A stretch of 64,000 nucleotides of DNA from Streptomyces rubellomurinus (GTDB taxonomy: Bacteria > Actinomycetota > Actinomycetes > Streptomycetales > Streptomycetaceae), in NCBI RefSeq assembly GCF_000961885.1, contig NZ_JZKH01000037.1, positions 1 through 64,000 on the forward strand. The letters run 5' to 3'. This document shows, piece after piece, positions 37,125 through 47,281 of this stretch (positions within the stretch are counted from its first letter, which is position 1; every line of letters begins with the position of its first letter). A program made the position numbers and the translations under genes. A model generated the notes under the pieces. That model worked only from the letters and a program-made list of their open reading frames with translations. It had not been told where the DNA came from and made no database searches.

Positions 37125-38558
37125 CTAGTCCTTCACGGCCCGCGGTACCGCCAGGGTCACCGCGAGCCCGGTCGGCTCGACCGGGGCGAAGGAGAGCGAG
37201 CCGCCGCCGGCCGTCAGCAGGGTCCGGGCGATCGAGAGGCCGAGCCCGGAGCCGTCCACGTTCTGGTGGCGCGGGCTGCGCCAGAAGCGGTCCCCGGCGC
37301 GGGTCAGCTCGTCCTCGGTGAGGCCGGGCCCGGCGTCGGTGACGGTGACCGCGACCTCGTCCCGGCGCACCGACACCCGCAGCCGCACCCGGCTGCCGGG
37401 CGGGCTGAACTTGAGCGCGTTGTCGACCACGGCGTCCAGTGCGGAGCCGAAGCCGATCGGGTCGGCCATGCCGACCGCCAGCGCCGGGCCGTCCCAGCCC
37501 AGCTCGATGCCGCGCTGCTCGGCGACCGGCCGCCAGGCGTCCACCCGGGCCAGGGTGAGCCGGGCGAGGTCGGTCTGCTCGGGCTCGGGGCGGGAGTGCT
37601 CGGCGGTGGCCAGGCCGAGCAGGTCGTCGAGCACCCGGGCCAGCCGGACGCCCTCCTCGCGGACGCCGCCGAGCTCCTCCTCGTGCCCTTCGGGCAGTTC
37701 CAGGCCGAGCACCTCGACCCGCAGCAGCAGGGCCGCGAGCGGGTTGCGCAGCTGGTGCGAGGCGTCCGCGACGAAGGCCTTCTGCTGGTCCAGGGCGAGC
37801 ACCACGTGGTCCGCCATCTCGTTGAACGACCGTGCCAGCCGCTGGAGTTCGGGCGGTCCGCCACCGGGCGCGACCCGGGCGGCCATCCGGCCGGTGGCGA
37901 TGTCGTGGGTGGCCCGGTCGAGGGTGCGCACCGGGCGCAGCACCCACTCGGTGAGCCGGACGGCCAGCAGGACCGCGACGATCATGGCGGCCGTCTCGCC
38001 GCCGGCGATCACCAGCCACTTGTGCAGGATCCGGGTGCGCAGCGCCCCGGTCGGCGATTCGCTGAGCACCACCGCGACCACGTCGCCGTCGCGCACCACC
38101 GGGGTGGCGATGGTGAGCGTGCGGTCCCCGGTCCAGGGCCAGACCTGCGGCGGATTGTGGCTGCGCCGCCCGTCCAGTGCCTCCTGGAAGGCCTGCGCGC
38201 CCCAGCCGCCGGCGGGCACCCGCCAGTCCGCGGGGGCGACCGAGATCGGCGACCCGTCGCGCTGGAAGATGCCCAGGCGCACGCCGTACAGGTCGTGGTA
38301 GCGCCGCACCTCGGCGTCGATCGCGTGCCGGCGGCTGACGTCGCCGGGGGCCGGCTCCGGGTCGCCCTTGCGGGCGGCGTCCACCGTGCCGGCGCCGGAG
38401 GTGGGCAGGTCCTGGGCGAAGCGGGCGGCGTCGTCGAGCCGGTCGACGACCACGGCGGTCTGCTCGCCCGCCGCCACCGCCGCCGCGAGCGGCAGCCCGA
38501 GGGCGGCCAGGACGCAGAGCATGAGGGCGATCAGGATGCCGAGCAGGCGGGTGCGCAC
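37125..38558 (-). CDS. gluK: Sensor histidine kinase, GluK-type
   Basis: Membrane histidine kinase (477 aa). TM1 near residues 7-30, an extracytoplasmic sensor of about 150 residues, TM2 near 186-205, a HAMP region (LRPVRTLDRATHDIATGRM), phosphoacceptor DASHQLRNPLAAL, N-box DNALKFS and G-box GSGLGLSIARTL. It follows the response regulator by 6 bp. This pair lies divergent to gluABCD as does the GluR-GluK glutamate-sensing system of S. coelicolor, which is why I give that name (synteny from memory). Confidence 0.82.
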   Translation of the reverse strand: MRTRLLGILIALMLCVLAALGLPLAAAVAAGEQTAVVVDRLDDAARFAQDLPTSGAGTVDAARKGDPEPAPGDVSRRHAIDAEVRRYHDLYGVRLGIFQRDGSPISVAPADWRVPAGGWGAQAFQEALDGRRSHNPPQVWPWTGDRTLTIATPVVRDGDVVAVVLSESPTGALRTRILHKWLVIAGGETAAMIVAVLLAVRLTEWVLRPVRTLDRATHDIATGRMAARVAPGGGPPELQRLARSFNEMADHVVLALDQQKAFVADASHQLRNPLAALLLRVEVLGLELPEGHEEELGGVREEGVRLARVLDDLLGLATAEHSRPEPEQTDLARLTLARVDAWRPVAEQRGIELGWDGPALAVGMADPIGFGSALDAVVDNALKFSPPGSRVRLRVSVRRDEVAVTVTDAGPGLTEDELTRAGDRFWRSPRHQNVDGSGLGLSIARTLLTAGGGSLSFAPVEPTGLAVTLAVPRAVKD

Positions 38559-38564
38559 GTGCGG

Positions 38565-39323
38565 TCAGTGCTCCGCGGAGGTCGCGGGCGGCGTCCGGTC
38601 GGCGGCCGGCGCCGGGCACTCGGGGATCAGCCGGTAGCCGACGCCGCGAACGGCCTCGACCAGCCCCGGCAGCGCGAGCTTGTTGCGCAGCGAGCCGATG
38701 TGCACCTCCAGGGTGCGCCCGTTGCCCTCCCAGCCGCTGCGCCAGACCTCGCTGAAGATCTGCTCGCGCCGGTAGACCACGCCCGGGCTCTGGGCGAGCA
38801 GGGCGAGCAGGTCGAACTCCTTGCGGGTGAGCGGCACGTCCCGGCCGTCCACGCTGACCCGGCGGCGCTCCCGGTCGATCCGGATGCCGCGGGACTCCAG
38901 CGGGCCGCGCTGCTGCGGGACGGCGTCGGGCGCGGGCACGGCCGCCGCGGAGGGGCCGGCGCCGCGGCGGGCCACGGCGTGGATGCGGGCGAGGAGCTCG
39001 CCCATGTCGTAGGGCTTGGTGACGTAGTCGTCGGCGCCCAGGTTGAGCCCGTGGATGCGGGAGCGGATGTCGGCGCGGGCGGTGACCATGATCACCGGCA
39101 CGCCGCTGCCGGCCCGGATCCGGCTGCACACCTCGAAGCCGTCGCGGTCGGGCAGCCCGAGGTCGAGCAGCACCACCCGGAACGGCTCGTTGCCGTCCGG
39201 CACCAGGGCGTCCAGCGCCTCGTGGCCGCTGCGCGCGTGCCGGACCTGGAAGCCGTGCCGGCCCAGCACCGCGACGAGCGCCGCGGCGACGCGTTCGTCG
39301 TCCTCGACGAGCAGTAGTCGCAT
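38565..39323 (-). CDS. gluR: OmpR-family response regulator, GluR-type
   Basis: 252-aa regulator: receiver domain with LLVEDDERV, phospho-Asp in LLDLGLPD, Thr/Lys switch residues in VTARAD and TKPYDMGE; then a 45-residue Ala/Pro linker and a winged-helix DNA-binding domain (LTRKEFDLLALLAQSPG, LEVHIGSLRNKL, VRGVGYRL). ATG 39323 has GGAGGAG upstream; longer in-frame starts are unlikely. Transcribed with the kinase and divergently from gluABCD, which it probably controls in response to glutamate. Confidence 0.84.
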   Translation of the reverse strand: MRLLLVEDDERVAAALVAVLGRHGFQVRHARSGHEALDALVPDGNEPFRVVLLDLGLPDRDGFEVCSRIRAGSGVPVIMVTARADIRSRIHGLNLGADDYVTKPYDMGELLARIHAVARRGAGPSAAAVPAPDAVPQQRGPLESRGIRIDRERRRVSVDGRDVPLTRKEFDLLALLAQSPGVVYRREQIFSEVWRSGWEGNGRTLEVHIGSLRNKLALPGLVEAVRGVGYRLIPECPAPAADRTPPATSAEH

Positions 39324-39553
39324 CCTGTTCTCCTCCTTCCCCCGCGGGTCACCGGGCCGATCGGTCCGGTGCCGGTCCTGCGCAGTATGGGCCAGTGGGC
39401 GGCCCGACGCCAGGGACGGCCGCGCACCGGGCGCGCGGGGGACGCGGCGCACCGGCGCGAACGCCCGCTGTGACATGCCCGATCGGCGACCCTGCGAACG
39501 GTCCGCGCGCGACGTGTGGCCGTTTCGTGATCCTCAAGTTCCGCTCAGATCGG

Positions 39554-39583
39554 CTGACGGGGCGCGGTCACCGCTCCTAAGGT
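39554..39583 (+). promoter_or_regulatory. Possible gluABCD promoter
   Basis: CTGACG and TAAGGT are 18 bp apart in the 379-bp divergent region 39324-39702, about 120 bp before gluA. No clear direct repeat for an OmpR-type regulator was identified; the rest of this gap has no gene. Confidence 0.35.
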
Positions 39584-39702
39584 CGGCCCACCGGGGGCTG
39601 CGGCTCCGCCGGCCGCGGCCCCCGGTCTACGTACCACCACTGCCACCCAAGGGAGTTGAGCTCCCGGGGTAGGCGTGATTCGACAAGTAGGGAGCAGGCG
39701 CG

Positions 39703-40476
39703 ATGACCGAGAGCCCGGTCGAGGACTCCATTTCCGCAGCCGCCCCGCTGGTCGTGCTGAGCAAGGTCAACAAGCACTACGGCGCACTGCACGTGCTCCA
39801 GGACATCGACCTGGAGATCCGCCAGGGCGAGGTCGTGGTGCTGATCGGCCCGTCCGGTTCGGGCAAGTCGACGCTCTGCCGGACGATCAACCGGCTGGAG
39901 ACCATCGACTCCGGCCGGATCACCATCGACGGCCACCCGCTGCCCGCCGAGGGCCGGGAGCTCGCGCGACTGCGCACCGAGGTCGGCATGGTGTTCCAGA
40001 ACTTCAACCTGTTCGCCCACAAGACCGTGCTCGAGAACGTGGTCATGGGGCAGGTCAAGGTCCGCAAGGTGATCCGCTCGCACGCCGAGAAGACCGCCCG
40101 CGAGCTGCTCGACCGGGTCGGCGTCGGCGCGCAGGCGGACAAGTACCCGGCGCAGCTCTCCGGCGGCCAGCAGCAGCGCGTGGCGATCGCCCGCGCGCTG
40201 GCGATGAAGCCCAAGGTGATGCTCTTCGACGAGCCCACCTCGGCCCTCGACCCGGAGATGGTCAACGAGGTGCTGGAGGTCATGCGCCAGCTGGCCGCGG
40301 ACGGCATGACGATGGTCGTCGTCACCCACGAGATGGGCTTCGCCCGCTCCGCCGCCAACCGCGTGCTGTTCATGGCGGACGGCCGGATCGTCGAGCAGAA
40401 CACCCCCGACGCCTTCTTCACCGCACCGCGCTCCGACCGTGCCAAGGACTTCCTCTCGAAGATCCTGCACCACTGA
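39703..40476 (+). CDS. gluA: Glutamate ABC transporter ATP-binding protein
   Basis: ATPase of a polar amino acid importer (257 aa). Walker [11 protein letters not shown]-loop VFQNFNLF, signature LSGGQQQR, Walker [13 protein letters not shown] and switch His in VVTHEMG are all intact. The N-terminal 20 residues are an actinobacterial extension. First gene of gluABCD, followed by the binding protein and two permeases. Confidence 0.95.
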   Translation: MTESPVEDSISAAAPLVVLSKVNKHYGALHVLQDIDLEIRQGEVVVLIGPSGSGKSTLCRTINRLETIDSGRITIDGHPLPAEGRELARLRTEVGMVFQNFNLFAHKTVLENVVMGQVKVRKVIRSHAEKTARELLDRVGVGAQADKYPAQLSGGQQQRVAIARALAMKPKVMLFDEPTSALDPEMVNEVLEVMRQLAADGMTMVVVTHEMGFARSAANRVLFMADGRIVEQNTPDAFFTAPRSDRAKDFLSKILHH

Positions 40477-40598
40477 CGCTCCGCACCACCGCGGGGCCGC
40501 CCCGGCGACTGCGCCGACCGGCCCTGTCCGCGCACGACTTCCCCCGACGTCAGAGCCCCGTTTGACGCCGTCTCCCAGCCCCCAGGAGAACAACCCTC

Positions 40599-41507
40599 AT
40601 GAGGACTTCCCGCACCCTCGCCGTCGCGCTCTGTGCCCTCGCGCTCACCGCCACCGCCGCCTGCGGCAAGGACGGCTCGCCCAGCGACTCCGCCAACGCG
40701 AGCGCGAGCAACGCCCCGAAGGCGCCGACCTACGTGGTCAAGAGCGACGTCAAGATCGACTCCCAGGTCCTCGCCGAGGCCAAGAAGCGCGGCCAGCTGA
40801 CCATCGGCGCCAAGGCCGACCAGCCGGGCCTCGGCTTCGAGGACGTCGCCAGCGGCGACCGCAGCGGCTTCGACATCGAGATCGCCAAGATGATCGCCGC
40901 CGACCTCGGCTTCACCCCGCAGCAGATCAAGTGGCAGACCCTGGTCTCCTCGCAGCGCGAGCCGGCCATCGCCAAGGGCCAGATCGACTTCTACGTCGGC
41001 ACCTACAGCATCAACGACGAGCGCAAGAAGACCGTCTCCTTCGCCGGCCCGTACTACATCGCCGGCCAGGACCTGCTGGTGAAGAACGACAACACCACGA
41101 TCACCGGCCCGGACAGCATCGCCGGCAAGAACATCTGCACCGCGACCGGCTCGACCTCGATCAAGAACATCCAGAAGTACAACGCCAAGGTCACCCAGTT
41201 CGACACCTACTCGGCCTGCGTGGACAAGCTGATGGCCGGCGAGGTCGACGCGGTCACCACCGACGACGCCATCCTCAAGGGCTACGCCTCCAAGTTCGCC
41301 GGCCAGCTCAAGGTCGTCGGCAAGCCGTTCACCGAGGAGAAGTACGGCGTCGGCCTGAACAAGGACGACAAGAACCTGCGCGACGCGATCAACGACGCCA
41401 TCAAGGCCCACCAGGACAACGGCGACTGGAAGAAGGCGTACGACGCGACGCTCGGCCTGTCCGGCTCCCCGGCGCCGGCCACCCTGCCGACCCCCGAGCG
41501 CTACTGA
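40599..41507 (+). CDS. gluB: Glutamate-binding lipoprotein
   Basis: Extracellular receptor of the importer (302 aa). Signal peptide with lipobox TATAAC (Cys near residue 23) and a Ser/Asn/Ala linker, then a family 3 binding fold: GQLTIGAKADQPGLGFED, GFDIEIAKMIAADLG, and the ligand-binding PEPAIAKGQIDFYVGTYSI-like stretch. AAT- and TAC-rich, Lys-rich composition suggests strong expression. GluB of Corynebacterium and Streptomyces binds glutamate (established); substrate here follows from synteny. Confidence 0.93.
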   Translation: MRTSRTLAVALCALALTATAACGKDGSPSDSANASASNAPKAPTYVVKSDVKIDSQVLAEAKKRGQLTIGAKADQPGLGFEDVASGDRSGFDIEIAKMIAADLGFTPQQIKWQTLVSSQREPAIAKGQIDFYVGTYSINDERKKTVSFAGPYYIAGQDLLVKNDNTTITGPDSIAGKNICTATGSTSIKNIQKYNAKVTQFDTYSACVDKLMAGEVDAVTTDDAILKGYASKFAGQLKVVGKPFTEEKYGVGLNKDDKNLRDAINDAIKAHQDNGDWKKAYDATLGLSGSPAPATLPTPERY

Positions 41508-41558
41508 TCCCCCGCACCGACCAACGTTCCTGACCACTCCTGAGAGGAGGGCCGCCGG

Positions 41559-42209
41559 ATGGGTTTCCTGTTCGAGGACGACAACTTCGCGTTGTTCCGC
41601 GACGGCTTCCTGCAGACGATCGAGCTGAGCGCGCTCAGCGCGCTGCTCGCCCTGCTGCTGGGCACCCTGCTGGCGGCCTTCCGGGTCTCCCCGGTCCCGG
41701 TCCTGCGCGCCTTCGGCACCGTCTGGGTGACGCTCTTCCGCAACACCCCGCTCACCCTGCTGTTCTTCGCCGTCACCTTCGGCCTGCCCCGGCTCGGCGT
41801 GCACCTCAGCCACCTGACCTTCGCGGTCGTGGCGCTCGGCGGCTACACCGCCTCGTTCGTCTGCGAGGTGATCCGCTCGGGCATCAACACCGTGCCGCTG
41901 GGCCAGGCGGAGGCGGCCCGCAGTCTCGGCATGAGCTTCGGCCAGACCCTCACCCTGGTCGTGCTGCCGCAGGCCACCCGGACCGTCCTGGCCCCGCTGA
42001 GCAGCGTGTTCATCGCCCTGCCGAGGAACTCGGCGATCGCCGGCGCGTTCAGCGTGGGCGAGATCTTCAGCACCCAGCAGGCCTTCTCCGAGAAGGGCTA
42101 CTCGATCTTCGCGATCTTCTTCTGGGTGGCCTGCGCCTACCTGCTGATCAGCGCGACGGTCGCCTCGCTGTTCCGCTTCCTGGAGTCCCGACTGGCGGTG
42201 GCCCGATGA
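41559..42209 (+). CDS. gluC: Glutamate ABC transporter permease
   Basis: Permease of the HisM/GlnP family (216 aa) with five hydrophobic helices. The family N-terminal FRDGFLQTIELSALSALLALLLGTLLAAFR and the EAA loop QAEAARSLGMSFGQTLTLVVLPQA are present. Overlaps gluD by 4 bp (ATGA). Forms the channel with GluD. Confidence 0.94.
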   Translation: MGFLFEDDNFALFRDGFLQTIELSALSALLALLLGTLLAAFRVSPVPVLRAFGTVWVTLFRNTPLTLLFFAVTFGLPRLGVHLSHLTFAVVALGGYTASFVCEVIRSGINTVPLGQAEAARSLGMSFGQTLTLVVLPQATRTVLAPLSSVFIALPRNSAIAGAFSVGEIFSTQQAFSEKGYSIFAIFFWVACAYLLISATVASLFRFLESRLAVAR

Positions 42210-43054
42210 GTCCGTTCAACCGCACCGCGACGGCCAGCGTCCTCTACGACGCCCCCGGCCCGCGGGCCCGCGCCCGGTACCGGGTCTTCGGGGTGCTCTC
42301 GCTGATCGGCGTCGCCGGACTGCTCTGGTTCGTCTACGCCACCCTGGACGACAAGGGCCAGTTCAACCCGGCCCTGTGGGACGTGTTCCAGTACAACACC
42401 GTCCAGCAGCGGATCGTGGACGGCCTGCTCGCCACGCTGGAGGCCTTCGGGCTGGCGGCGGCCTTCTCGCTCACCCTCGGCGCGCTGCTGGCCGCCGGCC
42501 AGCTCTCCGACCACAAGCCGGTCCGCTGGGCGTGCACCGCGGTCGTCCAGTTCTTCCGGGCGATGCCGCTGCTGATCCTGATCGTCGCGCTCTACTACGC
42601 CTTCTTCGCCACCGACCCGATGTGGGCCCTGGTGCTCGGCCTCACCCTCTACAACGGCTCCGTGCAGGCGGAGATCATCCGCAGCGGCGTCAACGCCGTG
42701 CCGCGCGGCCAGGGTGAGGCGGCATACGCCCTCGGCATGCGCAAGACCCAGGTGATGGCCTCCATCCTGGTGCCGCAGGCCGTCCGCTCGATGCTGCCCT
42801 CGATGATCAGCCAGCTGGTCGTCACCCTCAAGGACACCTCGCTCGGCTTCATCATCACGTACCACGAGCTGCTGTTCGTCGGAAAGGCCATCGCGAGCCA
42901 GCCCACCAACTCCGCCGGCTTCCCCTACATCCCGGTGGTCCTGGTGATCGGCCCGATCTACATCGCGCTGTGCCTGTTGCTCACCGCGCTCGCGCGCTGG
43001 ATCGAGGCACGCGGGCGTCGCGGCGCGAACCGGCGCACTTCGACTGCTGCTTGA
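42206..43054 (+). CDS. gluD: Glutamate ABC transporter permease
   Basis: Second permease (282 aa), with an extra N-terminal helix at about residues 28-50 (VFGVLSLIGVAGLLWFVYAT), then QQRIVDGLLATLEAFGLAAAFSLTLG and EAA loop QGEAAYALGMRKTQVMASILVPQA. The C-terminal tail is basic (EARGRRGANRR). Last gene of the operon; the following 122 bp contain no clear terminator before the next gene. Confidence 0.94.
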   Translation: MSPFNRTATASVLYDAPGPRARARYRVFGVLSLIGVAGLLWFVYATLDDKGQFNPALWDVFQYNTVQQRIVDGLLATLEAFGLAAAFSLTLGALLAAGQLSDHKPVRWACTAVVQFFRAMPLLILIVALYYAFFATDPMWALVLGLTLYNGSVQAEIIRSGVNAVPRGQGEAAYALGMRKTQVMASILVPQAVRSMLPSMISQLVVTLKDTSLGFIITYHELLFVGKAIASQPTNSAGFPYIPVVLVIGPIYIALCLLLTALARWIEARGRRGANRRTSTAA

Positions 43055-43176
43055 CGGACACGCAGGTGAACTGTTGCATTGCTGTTCGTGACACCTCCCG
43101 GGAGCATCCACGCGGCATATGCGGCAGCGGTAACTGACGCCGGCCGATCGGCCGGTTCGTGCCCGGAGGTCCTCTC

Positions 43177-44889
43177 ATGGACCCGGTGATCGTGGTCGGG
43201 GCCGGACCGGTCGGTCTGGCCCTGGCCCTCGCACTCGCCCGGCACGAGGTGCCGACCGTCATCCTGGACGAGGGCTCCGGCCTCTGCCCCGAGGGCCCGC
43301 GCAGCGTCGTCCTCGGCGCCGACACCACCGCCTTCCTGACCCGGATCGGCTACCCGCGGGCCGTCTCCGACTCCGCCCTCTGGGACTCCTTCTCGCTCTG
43401 GCGGCGGCGCCAGGAAGTGCTGCGGATCGACCTCGCCGACTCCCCCACCTTCCACCTGCCCCAGCACCGCCTCCAGCGCGGCCTGCGCGACGCGCTCACC
43501 GGCACCCCGCTGATCAAGCTCGTCCCGCTCCACCGGGTCGTCGAACTCGAACAGGACCGCGACGGCGTCAGCGTCCGCACCACCGGCACCCAGGACGGCT
43601 CGACCACCTGGTGGCGCGGCAGCCACCTGGTCGGCTGCGACGGCGCCAGATCCACCGTCCGCAAACTGCTGAAGGTCCGCTTCCCCGGCCGCCCGGCCGT
43701 CGACCGCAACGCCATCGCCACCGTCCGCGTCGACCTGCCCTTCGACGGCGCCCGGCTGCACCGCGAACCGCCGTGGCGCGGCGACCGCGAAGCCTCCGCC
43801 CGGCCGCTGCCGGACGGCGTCTGGCGGCTCGACTGGCGGCTGCCCCCCGGCCGGCCCGCCCCCACCGAACCGGTCGACCCGCACGCCACCTGGCCCGGCA
43901 TCGTCACCGGCGACACCCTGCTCACCCGGGTCACCGCCACCCTCACCGGCTGGTGCGGCGAACTGCCCCGCTACGAACTGCTCGCCGCCGCCGACCACAC
44001 CGCCCAGCAGCGCCTCGCCGCCCGCTTCCGGGTCGGCCGCTGCTTCCTCGCCGGCGACGCCGCCCACCTGCACGGCGCGCTCGGCATGCAGAACCTCACG
44101 GACGGGCTGCGCGACGCCGACAACCTCGCCTGGCGGCTCTCCCTCGCCTGGCACCTTCACAGCGGCGGCCCCCAGCCCGGCGGCTCGCTGCTGGACGGCT
44201 ACGAGGCCGAGCGGCGCGGCGCGGTCGGCGCCCGGCTGCGCGCCGTCGACCAGTCCATGCCGCTGCTGCGCCCGCTGCGCGGCTGGCAGCAGACCCGGCG
44301 CTCGCTGCTCGTCGGCGGCTTCCGCAAGCACGCCCCGCTGCTCGCCGACGGCCAGCTCGGCACCGGCCGCTTCGGCGGTGCGCCCGCCTACCCGGCGGCC
44401 CCCTCCGGCGTCCCCACCCGCGTCCCGGTGCAGCGCGGCGCGCGCGGCACCACCTCGCTCAGCGAACTGCTGCCCGCCACCGCGCCCGGCGTGCTCGTCC
44501 CCGACCTGCCGGTGCTCGCCGCCGACGGCACCCCGGACCACCTGCACGCCCGGCTCGGCGCCACCTTCCTGCTGCTGCTGGTCGCCCCCGGCACGGCCGT
44601 CTGGTCCGCCGAACACTGGCTCGGCGCCGGGCTGATGCCCCGGCTCGCCGAGGTCGCCGCCGCGCTGCCGGTGCCGGCCGAGGTGCTGGTCACCGAGGAG
44701 TACCCGGAGGCCGGGCCGCACACCGTGCTGCTGATCCGGCCGGACGGGCACCTGGTCGGCGTCACCCAGGGCGCCGCCGCCGAGGACCTGCTGGCCCTCG
44801 CCGACCGTGCCCGCGGCGGCCCGGTCCCCCTCGCCGGCGCCCCCGAACCGGAGCCCGCCCCCCACCAGCAGGTCGAACCCACCGGCTGA
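43177..44889 (+). CDS. FAD-dependent aromatic monooxygenase (class A)
   Basis: Single-component flavoprotein hydroxylase-like enzyme (570 aa). FAD loop VVGAGPVGLALALALARHEV at residues 5-24, the DG motif VGCDGARSTVRK and the GD motif RCFLAGDAAHLHGALGMQNLTDGLRDADNLAWRL. A C-terminal thioredoxin-like domain of about 130 residues follows, as in PheA/PgaE-type enzymes. ATG 43177 is preceded by CGGAGG; the in-frame GTG six codons earlier would overlap that site. Not part of a visible biosynthetic cluster, so the substrate is unknown. Confidence 0.88.
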   Translation: MDPVIVVGAGPVGLALALALARHEVPTVILDEGSGLCPEGPRSVVLGADTTAFLTRIGYPRAVSDSALWDSFSLWRRRQEVLRIDLADSPTFHLPQHRLQRGLRDALTGTPLIKLVPLHRVVELEQDRDGVSVRTTGTQDGSTTWWRGSHLVGCDGARSTVRKLLKVRFPGRPAVDRNAIATVRVDLPFDGARLHREPPWRGDREASARPLPDGVWRLDWRLPPGRPAPTEPVDPHATWPGIVTGDTLLTRVTATLTGWCGELPRYELLAAADHTAQQRLAARFRVGRCFLAGDAAHLHGALGMQNLTDGLRDADNLAWRLSLAWHLHSGGPQPGGSLLDGYEAERRGAVGARLRAVDQSMPLLRPLRGWQQTRRSLLVGGFRKHAPLLADGQLGTGRFGGAPAYPAAPSGVPTRVPVQRGARGTTSLSELLPATAPGVLVPDLPVLAADGTPDHLHARLGATFLLLLVAPGTAVWSAEHWLGAGLMPRLAEVAAALPVPAEVLVTEEYPEAGPHTVLLIRPDGHLVGVTQGAAAEDLLALADRARGGPVPLAGAPEPEPAPHQQVEPTG

Positions 44890-44894
44890 CGCAC

Positions 44895-44916
44895 GGCCGC
44901 CGGACCGCCGGCGGCC
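44895..44916. terminator. Terminator between flavoenzyme gene and recX
   Basis: GGCCGCCGG-ACCG-CCGGCGGCC, a perfect 9-bp stem right after the flavoenzyme stop and facing the convergent recX. Confidence 0.6.
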
Positions 44917-45008
44917 GCCCGCCGGCAGCACGCCGCGCACGATCGGCCGTGGAGTCCCGGCGAGGTCCTGTCCGCCCGGGCCCTCCGGCGCACCGCACGC
45001 CCCGGCCG

Positions 45009-45983
45009 CTACGCGGAGCCGTCCGCCGCCTCGTCCTCCAGCGCGGCCCGCACCACCCGGAAGGCCAGGCCCTCCGAGTAGCCGCGCCGGGCCAGCATCC
45101 CGACCAGCCGCCGCATCCGGGTCTGCTGGTCCAGCCCGCGGGTGGCTCGCAGCTTGCGCTCGACCAGGGCCCGGGCGGCCTCCGTCTCGTCGTCGTAGTC
45201 GAGGTGGGCGACGGCCCGCTCGACCAGCTCGGCGTCCACGCCCTTGGTGCGCAGCTCCTGCGCCAGCGCCCGCCGGGACAGGCCCCGGACGGCGTGCCGG
45301 GACTCCACCCAGGCCTCGGCGAAGGCGGCGTCGTCGATCAGCCCGACCTCTTCGAGCCTGGTCAGCACCCCGTCCGCGACGTTCTCCGGGATCTCCCGCT
45401 TGCGCAGGGCGTCGGCGAGCTGCTTGCGCGTCTTGGCGGCGCCGGTCAGCAGCCGCAGGCAGATGTCCCGGGCGCGGCTCTCCGGATCGGCCGGCTCCTC
45501 CGCCCGCCGACGCGCGCCGGAGCCCCCGTCCCCGCTCTCGTTGCTCTCCTTCGCGCCCCGCCCGCGCGACCGCGTGCGCGGGGCCGAGGTGGCCACACCC
45601 CCGTGACCGGCCGCTTCGGCCTCGCGCCACCCGCCGTCCTCGGACGGCGGCCGCGCGTCGTCCTCCTCGGCCGCCACCGCCGAGCGGCGGCGGCGTCGGC
45701 CGGTGGGCAGCTCAGAGGCGGAGACCAGGCCGAGTGCGTCGGCCCGGACCTCCGCCGAGCCCGGTCCGGGCGCCGCGCCGCGCCGCGCCCGGACCGGTGC
45801 CCGGTCGAACTCCGGCTCGGGGCCGGATGCCCTCGCTGCGGTGGACGGGCGGCGCCGTCGCCCCGCGCGGGGCGACGAGGGCTCCGGCTCCGGAGCAGGC
45901 TCCTCCGCCACCGCGGCGAACCAGTCCGACGGGCCGTAGTCGTCGTCCTCGGGGCCGCCGCCCACCGTGTCGTGCTGCGTCAA
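45009..45983 (-). CDS. recX: RecA regulator RecX with long N-terminal extension
   Basis: RecX modulates RecA filaments. The recognisable domain is the last 155 residues: DICLRLLTGAAKTRKQLADALRKREIP, DDAAFAEAWVESRH, LSRRALAQELRTKGVD and MLARRGYSEGLAFRVVRAAL. About 170 residues of Arg/Glu/Pro-rich low-complexity sequence precede it, much longer than in most homologues. The TTG at 45983, 4 bp after the recA stop, is a weak start; a start further in (e.g. the GTG at 45962) is possible. Co-transcribed with recA. Confidence 0.85.
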   Translation of the reverse strand: MTQHDTVGGGPEDDDYGPSDWFAAVAEEPAPEPEPSSPRAGRRRRPSTAARASGPEPEFDRAPVRARRGAAPGPGSAEVRADALGLVSASELPTGRRRRRSAVAAEEDDARPPSEDGGWREAEAAGHGGVATSAPRTRSRGRGAKESNESGDGGSGARRRAEEPADPESRARDICLRLLTGAAKTRKQLADALRKREIPENVADGVLTRLEEVGLIDDAAFAEAWVESRHAVRGLSRRALAQELRTKGVDAELVERAVAHLDYDDETEAARALVERKLRATRGLDQQTRMRRLVGMLARRGYSEGLAFRVVRAALEDEAADGSA

Positions 45984-45987
45984 CGGC

Positions 45988-47103
<1,116 letters not shown>

Positions 47104-47147
47104 GGCTTTTTCCCTCGGGTTCTGTGCTGTGCGCTTCATCGTCCTCG

Positions 47148-47170
47148 ACGCTAGCGCGTCCCACTGACAA
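47148..47170 (-). promoter_or_regulatory. RecA-NDp (PafBC-type) promoter of recA
   Basis: On the minus strand TTGTCAGTG-N8-TAGCGT fits exactly the mycobacterial RecA-NDp consensus tTGTCrgtg-N8-TAnnnT, the LexA-independent damage promoter controlled by PafBC. It lies 45 bp before the recA ATG. Confidence 0.88.
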
Positions 47171-47220
47171 ACGAGCCCGACCGGGCTCGTCCTGTGGAAA
47201 ACTCCTCGCCGGAGAGTACA

Positions 47221-47236
47221 AAGAACATCTGTTCGA
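47221..47236 (-). promoter_or_regulatory. LexA (SOS) box of recA
   Basis: Read on the minus strand TCGAACAGATGTTCTT, with a perfect CGAAC/GAAC half pair (GAACATCTGTTC palindrome). It lies about 118 bp before recA and 50 bp upstream of the RecA-NDp promoter. Confidence 0.85.
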
Positions 47237-47281
47237 TTCAAGCGTCGCACGTTCGGACGCGTGCACCGCGTCCGAACGGGT

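Noticed and set aside
43159..43176. GTG start six codons ahead of the flavoenzyme ATG
   Set aside because: It would overlap the CGGAGG ribosome site that serves ATG 43177, just before the FAD loop.
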